Assembly: GCF_900109945.1 (NCBI RefSeq) | Contig: NZ_FOBX01000006.1 | Span: 248,001-312,000, forward strand | DNA length: 64,000 nucleotides | Direction: 5' to 3' | Source of the DNA: Bradyrhizobium sp. OK095 | Lineage (GTDB): Bacteria; Pseudomonadota; Alphaproteobacteria; Rhizobiales; Xanthobacteraceae | Shown here: piece by piece, positions 34,217 through 43,444 of the stretch | Layout of the letters: every line of letters starts with the position of its first letter | Position numbering within the stretch: the stretch's first letter is position 1 | Position numbers and translations under genes: made by a program | Notes under the pieces: model-generated | The model's database searches: none | Told to the model about the DNA's origin: nothing | What the model saw: only the letters and a program-made list of their open reading frames with translations

Positions 34217-34888
34217 TCAATTCGTCGTGGTCTTGCCGCCGCGCATGGACACGAGCTTGTCCGCACCAAATCCGAGAATGAGCCAGGCAGTCTCATCGAA
34301 ACCGTCTGCGAGCTTTCCCTCGTGAGAATACACGATCTGAGCAGCTTCCGACTTCGACGGCGGTCCCAGCGCCGTGATGACCTGCTGACGCGACATACCC
34401 AAATGCAGCTTGCCGTCGAAGACGACGGGCGCAAACTTTTCCGGGATGACGGCGCAATCGGCCGAGGCCCCGGCGTCCTTCTCGGTGAGCTCTTCAACGA
34501 TTTCGGTGACGAGATGGTCCGGGCCGCCGATCTCTCCGCTGGACACCACCCATAGTCGATGCTGCGCGCGCCGATAACACAGCCAATAGAGGCTGCCTCC
34601 AGCGTCGCCCTGGTGTTGGATGGTCCCTTCGCCCACGGCTTCGCGGACAGCGCCGAGCCGCGTCTCTTCGAAGCGGCCGGCGAATGCGCCCAGCGAAAAG
34701 CGGGTCGCCAATCTCTTCACGACGGTCGGCGGCACGCGCTCGAACGCATGTTCGTCGAGGGGCGGCGGCGGTGTCTGCGCGGAGCAGTCGTTCGCGGGGA
34801 TCGCGAAAAGGAGAAGCAGCAAGACGAGCGTCTTTCGACCATCAACTCCGAATTGCCTGACATTGAAGATTGAAGAGAGGCAGAACAT
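34217..34888 (-). CDS. secreted protein of unknown function
   Basis: A 223-residue protein with a signal peptide (hydrophobic core TLVLLLLLFAIPA, cleavage near CSA-QT), then a Pro-rich linker and a globular domain with cysteines near residues 105 and 147. The C-terminal part (GKLHLGMSRQQVITALGPPS) resembles the short helix-strand repeat of BamE/SmpA-like outer-membrane assembly proteins, so an envelope role is plausible but weakly supported. ATG at 34888 is preferred over TTG at 34894. It is divergent from a second small exported protein. Confidence 0.7.
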   Translation of the reverse strand: MFCLSSIFNVRQFGVDGRKTLVLLLLLFAIPANDCSAQTPPPPLDEHAFERVPPTVVKRLATRFSLGAFAGRFEETRLGAVREAVGEGTIQHQGDAGGSLYWLCYRRAQHRLWVVSSGEIGGPDHLVTEIVEELTEKDAGASADCAVIPEKFAPVVFDGKLHLGMSRQQVITALGPPSKSEAAQIVYSHEGKLADGFDETAWLILGFGADKLVSMRGGKTTTN

Positions 34889-35141
34889 CGTCAAACGTCC
34901 GAAACGGGCCAGAAGCGAACCTTCGCCGCATCGGGCGGTGCCCGTGGACTCGCCATTCGTCGTCGACGACCCACGCCAGGTTCAATTTGCATTCAGGACC
35001 ACCGGGCTCATATCGGCTGGGCTCTATTGGTGGTGGAGATTGACGGCGCGCCGGCGAACCAGAAAGTCCCTTGGCGCTACAGAGCACCATGGACTTCTTT
35101 CGATCGGAAGACCTTGATGAGTCGATGAACGGAGCCGACCC

Positions 35142-35555
35142 GTGGAATTTTTGCTGAGAATGATGCTCGCTACCGCTCTCGTGACCCTTGCTCCAGCCGC
35201 CGCCCAGGCGCCGAAGAAAGCCGTCGCTTCTCCTGCCGTGCAGAAGGAATTCGATGGCTTCATCGAGAAATTTCGCGCGGCGCTGAAAATAAACGATTCC
35301 GCCGCCGTCGCCGGGATGACACGATTGCCGTTCATGAACGACAAGGCAATTCGCGACGCGGCGCAATTTCGCGCCAAGATCTATCTGACCTCGTTCACGG
35401 CGAAAAATCGCGCGTGCATCCAGCGCGGCAAGGCCGTTTACGACCCCGATCAAGAGAACAATGACAGTTACGTCGTCGTCTGCGGAGACGATATCTTCGT
35501 CTTTGCCAGGACGCCGGCGGGGTTCCTTTTCACGGATATAGGCGCGAATGACTGA
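35142..35555 (+). CDS. small exported protein of unknown function
   Basis: A 137-residue protein with a short signal peptide (about residues 1-22, ending AAAQA) and a compact domain with cysteines near residues 93 and 115. It starts with GTG, supported by GGAG 8 bases upstream. The domain (EFDGFIEKFRAALKINDSAAVAG) looks like a small alpha+beta periplasmic domain of the NTF2-like kind, an impression only. It ends where the next gene on the opposite strand ends, so the two are convergent. Confidence 0.72.
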   Translation: MEFLLRMMLATALVTLAPAAAQAPKKAVASPAVQKEFDGFIEKFRAALKINDSAAVAGMTRLPFMNDKAIRDAAQFRAKIYLTSFTAKNRACIQRGKAVYDPDQENNDSYVVVCGDDIFVFARTPAGFLFTDIGAND

Positions 35556-36542
35556 TCACTCGATCACCTCGTCGGCACGGGCGAGAAGAGCTGCCGGGAC
35601 GATAAGGTCGATTGCTTTCGCTGTTTTGGCGTTGATGATCAGCTCTTCCTTCGTCGGCCCCTGCACCGGAAGGTCCGCGGGTTTTTCGCCCTTCAGGATA
35701 CGATCGACGTAAGTTGCGGAGCTGCGATACAGATCAGCCGTATCCGGGCCGTACGACATCAGGCCGCCGGCAGCCACCTGGAAGCGATTCCAGTAGATCG
35801 CCGGCAACTTCCTGGCGTTGGCCAAATTCACGATCAGGTCGCGGTGGACGTTCGAGAAAGTTGCGGCCGTGATGATCAATCCGCCGCCTCCTTCAGCAGC
35901 AAAGGAACCAGCTTCACGCTCGATGTCTTCTGCCCCGTGAACGGCAACCGAAATCGGTTCGATCGCCAGCGACTGCGCGGCCGTTTCGAATGACGCCTTG
36001 AAGCCCCTGAAATTGTGATTGACGGGATCGCCGAGCATCGCAACCCGCGTCAGACGCGGCGACATCTCCTTGAGCAAACCAAGCCATTTTCCTCCGATAT
36101 CGTACTCAAAGGGAGTAAAGCCGGTGATGTTACCCGACGGTCGCGCCAGACTGGCTACCAAACCTCCGGCAACAGGGTCCGTGACGTTGATGAATACGAC
36201 CGGCACTGTCGCGGTAGTCTCGCGCAGGGCCAGCGCCGGCTCCGTCCCAGTCGTGAGGATCAGTGCGGGAGACGTGCTCACCAACTCCTTCGCCAGGGAC
36301 CGCGCCCGTTCAATGTTGCCCCGCGCCCAGCGGTAATCGATCTGGATGTTTTGACCTTCAATCCAGCCGAGTTGCCGCAGTCCGGCGCTGAACGCTCCCA
36401 GATATTTCGTGACCTGGAGGTCCCCCTCGGTCGCTCCGAACAGAACGCCGATCCGCCGCATTGATCCGTCTGTCTGAGCTTTTGCGATGAGCGGCCATGC
36501 CGCTGCACCGCCTGCAAGGCCAATAAATTCACGTCGCCGCAT
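35556..36542 (-). CDS. TrpX/YckJ-type ABC transporter substrate-binding protein (PF04392-like)
   Basis: A 328-residue periplasmic-binding-protein-fold protein. RRREFIGLAGGAAAWPLIAKA at the N-terminus is a Tat-like signal typical of the many orphan members in Bradyrhizobium. IGVLFGATEGD, GLRQLGWIEGQNIQIDYRWA and VVFINVTDPVAGGLVASLARP are family signatures. Ligands of relatives include tryptophan and other small molecules; here none can be named. No permease or ATPase gene is adjacent, so this is an orphan binding protein. Confidence 0.88.
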   Translation of the reverse strand: MRRREFIGLAGGAAAWPLIAKAQTDGSMRRIGVLFGATEGDLQVTKYLGAFSAGLRQLGWIEGQNIQIDYRWARGNIERARSLAKELVSTSPALILTTGTEPALALRETTATVPVVFINVTDPVAGGLVASLARPSGNITGFTPFEYDIGGKWLGLLKEMSPRLTRVAMLGDPVNHNFRGFKASFETAAQSLAIEPISVAVHGAEDIEREAGSFAAEGGGGLIITAATFSNVHRDLIVNLANARKLPAIYWNRFQVAAGGLMSYGPDTADLYRSSATYVDRILKGEKPADLPVQGPTKEELIINAKTAKAIDLIVPAALLARADEVIE

Positions 36543-36654
36543 GCCAGTCCCCGCAATCAGTATACGTCAGTATACCCGTCCAAACTCTGCAGTTGGAAGA
36601 CGCGCGGGCCGGTTGACCGAATATGCTGATGGCCGCTCCGTAACGACCGATGCT

Positions 36655-37590
36655 TCACACCGCCTTGTCGCTGAACGCGGCGGGAAGCGTGGTGAGGAAC
36701 GACATGACGCGCTGTGTGCGCAGGGGCGGGCGGCGGTCGGAGGGGCGCAGCATCCATAGGGGTTCTCCAGGCGCGCGCCAGGGCGCAAGCACTTCGACCA
36801 GCCGGCCGGTACGAAGGTCTTCGTCGACGAGCCACGCCGGCCCCCAGCCGACCCCAAACCCATTCGCGATCAAAGCGAGCGAAGCGTGCGCGTCGTCGCA
36901 AATGTGCTTGGGCTTGGGCGTGACGCGAATGGGTGCTTTGCCGTGCGGGTCGGCGAAGCGCCAGGTCAGGATCTGACCGCTCGCGGGATTCCGGAAGCCG
37001 ACGTGGTCGTGCGCGGAAAGCTCGTATGGAGTCGCCGGCGCGCCGCGCGCGTTCAGATAGGCAGGCGAGGCGCAAGCGATCCAGGAGAACGTGCAAAGCC
37101 GCCGCGCCCGATGGCCGGGCGCGCGGTCGAGGCGCCCTGAGCGGATCGCGACGTCGACGCCTTCCGCCGCGAGATCGAGAATCTCGTTGCGGAATTTGAC
37201 CTCGATCTCGATTTCCGGCCGTTCCCGCAGGAACGCGGGTAGTCGCGGCAGGATGCAGGCGCGCGCGAACGAGGCGGGGGCGGTCACGCGCACCCGCCCG
37301 CCATCGTCGCGCGCGACTTCGCCGAGCGCGGATTGGACACGGGCGAGACTTTCGACCAACGCGCGTCCCGCCGCCATCAGCCTGTCGCCCTCTTCGGTCA
37401 GCGCCAGCGAATGGGTGGAGCGATGCAGAAGCCGCAACCCGCGAGCCTTTTCGAAGCGGGCGACCGCCTTGGACATCGCCGAGGTGGTCGTCCCCGCCCG
37501 GCGCGCGGCTTCGGCGAAGGAGCCCGCCTCGACGACGCGGACGAAGGCGAGGAGACGCGAGAGGTCGGGAGGTAAAGTCGTTGTGGACAT
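36655..37590 (-). CDS. LysR-family transcriptional regulator
   Basis: A 311-residue LysR regulator. The N-terminal winged helix-turn-helix includes FAEAARRAGTTTSAMSKAVARFE (helix positions about 25-47) and the effector domain follows from about residue 85. The recognition pattern with CrgA/AphB-like domain resembles regulators that control neighbouring oxidoreductases. The ATG at 37590 is preferred over a GTG at 37599. It is divergent from the DUF1330-like gene 108 bases away, its most likely target. Confidence 0.88.
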   Translation of the reverse strand: MSTTTLPPDLSRLLAFVRVVEAGSFAEAARRAGTTTSAMSKAVARFEKARGLRLLHRSTHSLALTEEGDRLMAAGRALVESLARVQSALGEVARDDGGRVRVTAPASFARACILPRLPAFLRERPEIEIEVKFRNEILDLAAEGVDVAIRSGRLDRAPGHRARRLCTFSWIACASPAYLNARGAPATPYELSAHDHVGFRNPASGQILTWRFADPHGKAPIRVTPKPKHICDDAHASLALIANGFGVGWGPAWLVDEDLRTGRLVEVLAPWRAPGEPLWMLRPSDRRPPLRTQRVMSFLTTLPAAFSDKAV

Positions 37591-37697
37591 GCAGTCCACA
37601 TAGTCATGGCCACGTAGTCACTACAAGAGCCAATCCCGAACGGCTAAACAGCGAGCGTCAGCGCGCATTCTGAGGCGCTAGAAACGCGGGAAGTCCC

Positions 37698-38111
37698 ATG
37701 AACCTCATCGAAATCACCCTGCAAGCCCTTGACGCCGCCGAGCGCGCGATTCCAGCCGGCCAGCCGGTCTATATGCTGAATCTGCTGTGCTACCGCGCGA
37801 ATGCGCGTTACGAGGATGGATTCGGCGCCGCGCCCTGCTCGGGCCGCGAAGCCTTTAATGAACGCTATAGGCCGGCATTCCGGCGTCTCGCGGCCGGTAA
37901 GTCGCTCGTGCGGATGTTTTCAGGGCCGGTCCTAACGAGCCTCGTCGGCTCGCCAGGCGAACGCTGGGACGAAGCGGCGATCAATGAATACGGCGATTTC
38001 GCCACCTTCCGCTCGATCGTCGACACCGAGACTTACCGGCGCGAAGTCGCCCCGCATCGGCACGCGGCGCTCGAGGATTTCCGGCTGTTCGCGCTCGCCA
38101 AGGCGATGTGA
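37698..38111 (+). CDS. DUF1330-like ferredoxin-fold protein
   Basis: A 137-residue soluble protein. PVYMLNLLCYRANARYEDG, FRRLAAGKSLVRMF and WDEAAINEYGDFATFRSIVD are characteristic of the dimeric alpha/beta-barrel DUF1330 group, whose function is not established. It is probably regulated by the divergent LysR gene. The tail EVAPHRHAALEDFRLFAL closes the fold. No catalytic motif is evident. Confidence 0.75.
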   Translation: MNLIEITLQALDAAERAIPAGQPVYMLNLLCYRANARYEDGFGAAPCSGREAFNERYRPAFRRLAAGKSLVRMFSGPVLTSLVGSPGERWDEAAINEYGDFATFRSIVDTETYRREVAPHRHAALEDFRLFALAKAM

Positions 38112-38262
38112 ATGCATTGAGGCGACGGCGGCCTCTGTTATCGGACTCCGGCTTTGCCAACGCGGACAGGCTGTTGAACGCCAGGTCAGTCCTGGGTGCT
38201 TCTTTTCGATGAATGCGCTCGCTGCTCGGACGAAACAAGCGCGAGGACGCTTCATCCCAAGC

Positions 38263-39633
38263 TCATCGCGCTTTGCTGTCGTCGCCAAACCGCCGCGCCA
38301 GCGCCATCAGCACCACGAAGGTCGCAACCCACACCATCCGCGCGCCGTAGCGGTCGTGCGGGCCGGAGATGACGGCGCAGATGAAGGCGTTGCCGAGCAG
38401 CGCCAGCGTCACGGTCGCCGCCAGCAGCGTCAGATCGTCCAGCCTGCGTTTTGCCAGTGCATCGCCGAGCAGCACGACCAGCGCCAGCATCGAGGCGAGG
38501 GCGACCGGCACGTGCACCCAATTGATGACGGTGAAGTCGAGCTGCCAGTTCTGCTGCCGCGCCGCGCGCATCGGTGCAACTTGCGAAGGAATGTAACGCT
38601 CGATGATGCCGTAGGTGTGCGGGATCCAGACACTGGCGCCTTCGCCGGTCGCGACATGCAGCAATTGCTGGCCCATCGCCCTGAGCGCCGCGCCGGCCTG
38701 CCAGGCCGGATAGTCGGCAAGCGATTGCACGACGATGGTGCCCATCTCGTCGTTCATGCCTTCGAAGCGGCCGAGCGTGTTGAACATGCTGTTGCCCCAC
38801 AGGAACGCGTCGGCGGTCGCCGGCAATTCATGGCGATAGGGACAGAGCTTGAAGTTTTCGCGCGGGCAGCGGTCATCGAGAAAGCGCGCGACGATGCCGT
38901 CCTGCATCATGCGGCCGAAGGCAACGCCGGTGCCGCCCGGCGTCCAGGCCCATTTGCCTGACAGCGCGTGGTTCGCCGACACCAGCATCAGCCCGCCGAC
39001 GACGATGGTCAGGCTCGCCTGGACCAGTGCTGCGAAGGACAGGCGTGCGCGCAAAAACGGACGCATCGTCCAGCCGGCAACGCAGAGCCCGAGCAGCACG
39101 CCCAGCGTAGCGCTGTGGGTCGCGGCGGCGAAGGCGGTGAAGACGAACAGCGCGACTTTCTCGATCGCCGAGATCCGGCTGCCGCCGACCACCAGCAGGA
39201 ACAGCGACAAGATCGAGAGCCCGGCAAAGATGTCGGTGAGCAGCATGCTGGCGAGCCAGGGCAGTGCGGTCGACAGGATCAAGAGCAGGCTGATCGCGAC
39301 AAAGAGGAAAGTTTGCATCAGGCCAAGCACGCGCAAGGTGAGCTGGAGCAGCCACAGCGTCGCCAGCGACTGGACGGCGAGGTTGATCCAGAATCCAAAA
39401 CCCTCGCCATAGTGCAGATAGAGGCCGAACACGGTGGAGCGGCTGGGGACGAGATAGCCCTCGTACCAGCGCGCGAGATAACCGCCGGTATCCCATTGCA
39501 ACAGCGGATAGCCGTTCCAGAGCGCCGGCGCGATCATCAGGAGGGGCAAGAGGACGGACAAGGCGAGAGCGGCAAGCCGCAGCCAGAAGGTATCAGCGGC
39601 GCGCGCGCGCAATTGGTCGGTGGTGGTGGTCAA
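38263..39633 (-). CDS. polytopic membrane protein of unknown function
   Basis: A 456-residue protein with about ten membrane helices. The first long loop contains LQWDTGGYLARWYEGY, an Asp-bearing segment placed like the catalytic loop of GT-C glycosyltransferases, and a large loop near residues 245-330 carries DRCPRENFKLCPY with two cysteines. No family is recognised with confidence. A possible role in cell-surface glycan or lipid modification is inference only. It is divergent from cysE, separated by 275 bases with no other obvious feature. Confidence 0.75.
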   Translation of the reverse strand: MTTTTDQLRARAADTFWLRLAALALSVLLPLLMIAPALWNGYPLLQWDTGGYLARWYEGYLVPSRSTVFGLYLHYGEGFGFWINLAVQSLATLWLLQLTLRVLGLMQTFLFVAISLLLILSTALPWLASMLLTDIFAGLSILSLFLLVVGGSRISAIEKVALFVFTAFAAATHSATLGVLLGLCVAGWTMRPFLRARLSFAALVQASLTIVVGGLMLVSANHALSGKWAWTPGGTGVAFGRMMQDGIVARFLDDRCPRENFKLCPYRHELPATADAFLWGNSMFNTLGRFEGMNDEMGTIVVQSLADYPAWQAGAALRAMGQQLLHVATGEGASVWIPHTYGIIERYIPSQVAPMRAARQQNWQLDFTVINWVHVPVALASMLALVVLLGDALAKRRLDDLTLLAATVTLALLGNAFICAVISGPHDRYGARMVWVATFVVLMALARRFGDDSKAR

Positions 39634-39908
39634 ATCCGCTCCGTCGTCGCCGGGACCATGCCTGCAATAAGGGTCGGGAGAGAATTCACCAATAGTTTGA
39701 CGCGCTGCGGCTTGAATTTGCCAAAAGCCTGACCATTTTTAGCCAACCTTGCCGCTTGGGGGCGTCAGAAGAAACCGTTGTGTTTCAAGGCGTTGGCATG
39801 CTTTTGCGGGGCAAGGCGCTGTTCACTCGGAGGCAAGCCCGTCGGGACTTTGTCGCCTAGACTGTGTTATAGAGCCAACAAAACCAGCCAACTCGAAAGA
39901 GCAGATCC

Positions 39909-40733
39909 ATGGCAGTGCACCAGGTCAATCCGGGAGGAAAGCTCGCATCGCTCGATCCGATCTGGGAACGGATCCGCGGCGAGGCGGAGGACATCGTCCA
40001 TCGCGAGCCCGAGCTTGCGACCTTCATCTATTCGATGGTGCTGCATCACAGCCGCCTGGAAGATTCGGTGATCCACCGTCTCGCCGACCGGCTCGATCAC
40101 TCCGCGCTGTCGGGCGATCTCGTGCGCCAGACCTATGACGAGGCGCTGCGCGACGATCCGGATCTCGGCAACGTCTTCCGCGCCGATCTTGTCGCCATCT
40201 ATGATCGCGATCCCGCGACCTCGCGCTTCATCGATCCCTTGCTCTACTTCAAGGGCTTTCACGCGATCCAGACCCATCGTCTCGCGCACTGGCTTTATCT
40301 GAGGGGCCGCAAGGATTTCGCGTACTACCTCCAGAGCCGCGCGTCTGCGGTGTTCCAGACTGATATCAATCCCGCCGCGCGCATCGGCCGCGGCATCTTC
40401 CTCGACCACGCCACCGGCTTCGTCTGCGGCGAGACGGCGTTGATCGAGGACGACGTCTCGATCCTGCACGGCGTCACGCTCGGCGGCACCGGCAAGGAGA
40501 ACGAGGACCGTCATCCAAAAATCCGTCACGGCGTCCTGATCGGCGCCGGCGCAAAAATCCTCGGCAACATCGAGATCGGTCATTGTGCGCGTATCGCGGC
40601 GGGTTCGGTCGTGGTGAAGCCGGTGCCGCACAACGTCACGGTTGCCGGCGTGCCCGCCAAGATCGTCGGCGAAGCCGGCTGCGCCGAGCCGTCGCGCACC
40701 ATGGATCAGATGATCAACGCCATGGGCCTTTGA
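39909..40733 (+). CDS. cysE: serine O-acetyltransferase
   Basis: A 274-residue enzyme that makes O-acetylserine from serine and acetyl-CoA, the entry step to cysteine. The N-terminal helical domain (residues about 15-150, with YDRDPATSRFIDPLLYFKGF) and the C-terminal left-handed beta helix (GRGIFLDHATGFVCGETALI, then LHGVTLGGTGK) are intact; the catalytic Asp-His pair is in FLDHATG. Length matches CysE (about 273 aa). It is a single gene with a modest AAGAG upstream. Feedback by cysteine is known for the family. Confidence 0.95.
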   Translation: MAVHQVNPGGKLASLDPIWERIRGEAEDIVHREPELATFIYSMVLHHSRLEDSVIHRLADRLDHSALSGDLVRQTYDEALRDDPDLGNVFRADLVAIYDRDPATSRFIDPLLYFKGFHAIQTHRLAHWLYLRGRKDFAYYLQSRASAVFQTDINPAARIGRGIFLDHATGFVCGETALIEDDVSILHGVTLGGTGKENEDRHPKIRHGVLIGAGAKILGNIEIGHCARIAAGSVVVKPVPHNVTVAGVPAKIVGEAGCAEPSRTMDQMINAMGL

Positions 40734-40870
40734 GGCGGGGCTTTAGGCTCGCGAGCTAAGGGCCGGATTCTCCAGCTCTTTTCGTCCCCAAATTCTTTGG
40801 CAATTCATGCTGGCGGTTCGTCGCGTCTCGTCCTAAAACGCGGCCAGCCAATTTCGATCGGAGACTTGCC

Positions 40871-41089
40871 GTGGACGTCAAAGAAGTCAGAAAGCTCGAC
40901 GCGTATCTGAAGCGCGTATTCGGCAATCCCAAGATCCGTGTCGTGCCGCGGCCGAAGAAGGATGATTCCGCCGAGGTCTATATCGGCGAGGAATTCATCG
41001 GCGTGCTGTTCGTCGACGACGAGGACGATGATCGCTCGTTCCAGTTCCAGATGGCGATCCTCGAAGACGATCTCGTCGATCAGGAATAG
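40871..41089 (+). CDS. DUF3126 family protein
   Basis: A 72-residue soluble protein of a conserved alphaproteobacterial family without known function. KLDAYLKRVFGNPKIRVVPR and SAEVYIGEEFIGVLF are the family pattern; the C-terminus is very acidic. It starts with GTG, supported by GGAG 7 bases upstream. It follows cysE by 137 bases; this order is one I recall in related genomes, though a functional link is not known. Confidence 0.85.
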   Translation: MDVKEVRKLDAYLKRVFGNPKIRVVPRPKKDDSAEVYIGEEFIGVLFVDDEDDDRSFQFQMAILEDDLVDQE

Positions 41090-41106
41090 TTTTCAACACC
41101 GTGGTC

Positions 41107-41252
41107 CCTCTCGTGTCCCGGACGCACTGCAACGCCCTTAGCGTTGCGGTGCAGAGCCGGGACCCACGCCGCATTGATTGCGCGCAGAGACATGGGCCCC
41201 GGCTCTGCAGCGCACCGTCGAAGAGACGCTGCGCTGCGTCCGGGGCACACAT
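41107..41252. repeat. nested palindromic intergenic repeat
   Basis: Outer arms GTGTCCCGGACGCA (from 41113) and TGCGTCCGGGGCAC (to about 41248) and inner arms GGTGCAGAGCCGGGACCCA (from 41148) and TGGGCCCCGGCTCTGCA (to about 41209) are complementary with few mismatches. It separates two convergent genes. I recall this as a common Bradyrhizobium intergenic element. Apparent small frames inside it are not genes. Confidence 0.75.
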
Positions 41253-41266
41253 CGACGATCAGCCCT

Positions 41267-42175
41267 TCATCGCCGCGCCGTCATTGAAGTCGCCACCGTT
41301 CGTAGCTCGCTGACGAATTCGGCGATTGCCGGATTGCGCCTTTCACCGGTGCGAAAGGCCACGAAGATCCGCCGCGTGATGATCGGTAGGATCTCCTTCA
41401 GGCGCAACGTGCCGATATGGTCGCGCCCGCGCAAGCCCGGATTGATCGACACCGAGCAGCCTGCCTCGACCATGGCGCGCACAACTTCAAAACTATGGCA
41501 GCGGGCATTGATGATGGGATCGAAGCCGGCATTGCGGCAAGCACCGACAATCACGTCCGAATAGGTGGCGGACGTCGTGTCGAGAACCCAGCGCTCGGTC
41601 GCAAGCTCAGGCAAGGTGAGGTGAGGGCGCTCGGCCAAGGGGTGGTCGCGCGGCAGCAGGACGTGGAGGTGGTCGTCGAGAAGATGCAGCATCTCGACCT
41701 GTGTCTCCGAGAGGCTCGCCGACGTCGTGAGGTCGTCGACAATCGCGACGTCGGTTTGCCAGGCGCGTAGCGCAGCCAGGCTGTCGTCGGGCTCCAGCTC
41801 CTCGAAGATCGTCGCCAGATCGGGGAAGCGCGCCGACATCGCGCGGATCGTCGGCGGAATCAGAGATGCGGCGACGGAAGGAAACGCCGAGACGCGCAAC
41901 TCGCCGGCGACGGTCTTCTTCAGCTCCGCAAGGTCGGTCTTCGCTTCCTCCAGAATGCCGATGACCCGCCCGGCATGGTCGACAAGTCGCTGTCCCGCCG
42001 GGGTGAGCCGTACGCCGCGGCCCCTGCGTTCGACCAATTCAACTCCGGTCTCGTCCTCCAGCTGCGCGATTTGCTGCGAAACGGCCGACGGAGAGATCAA
42101 CAAAGCCTCAGCCACCGCTGCCATTGTTTTTCGCAGCGAAAGCTCACGAAGCGTGCGGAGTCGGGCGAAATCCAT
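41267..42175 (-). CDS. LysR-family transcriptional regulator of the amino-acid operon
   Basis: A 302-residue LysR regulator. The N-terminal helix-turn-helix MAAVAEALLISPSAVSQQIAQ is typical, with the effector domain from about residue 90 (ELRVSAFPSVAASLIPPTI). It is transcribed divergently from the amino-acid importer operon across a 193-base AT-rich gap, the classical arrangement for control of the neighbour. The co-inducer is presumably the imported amino acid or its breakdown product, by inference. Confidence 0.9.
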   Translation of the reverse strand: MDFARLRTLRELSLRKTMAAVAEALLISPSAVSQQIAQLEDETGVELVERRGRGVRLTPAGQRLVDHAGRVIGILEEAKTDLAELKKTVAGELRVSAFPSVAASLIPPTIRAMSARFPDLATIFEELEPDDSLAALRAWQTDVAIVDDLTTSASLSETQVEMLHLLDDHLHVLLPRDHPLAERPHLTLPELATERWVLDTTSATYSDVIVGACRNAGFDPIINARCHSFEVVRAMVEAGCSVSINPGLRGRDHIGTLRLKEILPIITRRIFVAFRTGERRNPAIAEFVSELRTVATSMTARR

Positions 42176-42204
42176 CCGTGAGCTCCCTCAAATGCCCAGA
42201 CAAC

Positions 42205-42250
42205 GATCATGCATATTATCTAATGTATATCGCAAAATTAATTAAGTAGA
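42205..42250. promoter_or_regulatory. AT-rich divergent promoter/operator region
   Basis: A strikingly AT-rich patch (CATATTATCTAATGTATAT and AAAATTAATTAAG) in otherwise GC-rich DNA, between the LysR gene and the importer operon. It contains interrupted ATAT inverted elements in the size range of LysR sites (T-N11-A type). The exact boxes cannot be assigned by eye. Confidence 0.45.
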
Positions 42251-42368
42251 CCAGAATTGTTTTGGCCCTGTAGCCTTCCTTCCCAGAGCAGTTCGGGTGT
42301 TCACAAGAGGAGCACATCCCAAGCCCGGCTGAGACGCGTTGGACGACAACAGGCAGAGGGGTTCTCGG

Positions 42369-43397
42369 ATGGCTCGTTTCAAATTTCTGGTCGCTGCGCT
42401 GGCCGCAGCATCGCTGTGGGCGCCGGGCGCATCCGCCACCGTCCTCGACAACGTCAAGCAGCGCGGCGTCCTGAACTGCGGCACCGACAACACGGCCCCC
42501 GGTTTCGGCTACCTCAACACCAAGACCGGCAAGATCGAAGGCCTCGATGCCGATTTCTGCCGCGCCATGGCGGCTGCCGTTCTCGGCGATGCCAGCAAGG
42601 TCAACTTCGTCATCGTCACCGACAAGAGCCGCTTCAACGCCTTGCAGACCGGGCAGGCCGATGTCGTCTTTGCACATACGACCGTCAAGCCGGTGCGCGA
42701 ATCCGCGATCGGCATCGATTTCCTGCCGATCAATTTCTACGACGGCACCGGCATGATGGTGAAGTCGGCGTCCGGCGTGAAATCCGTCGCGGAGCTGGAC
42801 GGTGCGACGGTCTGCACGACGCAGGGCTCCGGCACCGAAGCCACGCTCGCCGCCTTCGTCCGCGCGCGCGGCTTCAAGACCACCAAGGTGCTCACGTTCG
42901 AGAATCTCGAGAAGCTGTTTGGCGCGCTCCAGAGCGATCGCTGCAACGCGATGTCGACGGACAAATCCGCGCTTGCGGCCTGGCGCGGCAACTCCGGCAA
43001 GCCGGACGACTACACGATCCTGCCTGAGACGCTGAACAAGTCGCCATTCGCCGGCTTCGTCATCGCCAACGATTCCAGATGGCGCAATCTGCTGCGCTGG
43101 GCGACGTTCGCGCTGTTCCAGGCGGAAGAGTGGGACATCAATTCAGCCAATCTTGCCGACAGGATGAAAGACGAGAGTGCGTTCGTGCAGAAATTCCTCG
43201 GCGCGAAGGACGGTTTTGGCAAGGATTTCGGTGTCGCCGACGATTTCGTCGCCAGCATGATCAAGTCCGTCGGCAATTACGGCGAGATCTACGACCGTAA
43301 CCTCGGACCCAAGACACCCTATTTCATCGATCGTGCCGGCACGCCCAACGCGATGTGGACCAAGGGCGGCGCCGAGTACTCGCCTCCGTGGAACTGA
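42369..43397 (+). CDS. polar amino-acid ABC transporter substrate-binding protein (AapJ-like)
   Basis: A 342-residue family 3 solute-binding protein with a signal peptide (about residues 1-23, ending GASA-TV). LNCGTDNTAPGFGYLN, GLDADFCRAMAAAVLGD and DVVFAHTTVKPVRES match the AapJ/BztA general L-amino-acid group. It would capture an amino acid in the periplasm for the two permeases next in the operon. The ATG at 42369 has AGGGG 7 bases upstream; an in-frame TTG further up is rejected. First gene of the operon, divergent from LysR. Confidence 0.93.
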   Translation: MARFKFLVAALAAASLWAPGASATVLDNVKQRGVLNCGTDNTAPGFGYLNTKTGKIEGLDADFCRAMAAAVLGDASKVNFVIVTDKSRFNALQTGQADVVFAHTTVKPVRESAIGIDFLPINFYDGTGMMVKSASGVKSVAELDGATVCTTQGSGTEATLAAFVRARGFKTTKVLTFENLEKLFGALQSDRCNAMSTDKSALAAWRGNSGKPDDYTILPETLNKSPFAGFVIANDSRWRNLLRWATFALFQAEEWDINSANLADRMKDESAFVQKFLGAKDGFGKDFGVADDFVASMIKSVGNYGEIYDRNLGPKTPYFIDRAGTPNAMWTKGGAEYSPPWN

Positions 43398-43444
43398 GCA
43401 GATGAGGCGAGCCGACCGGTTCGCCTCGATCTCGGGAGGGCGTC

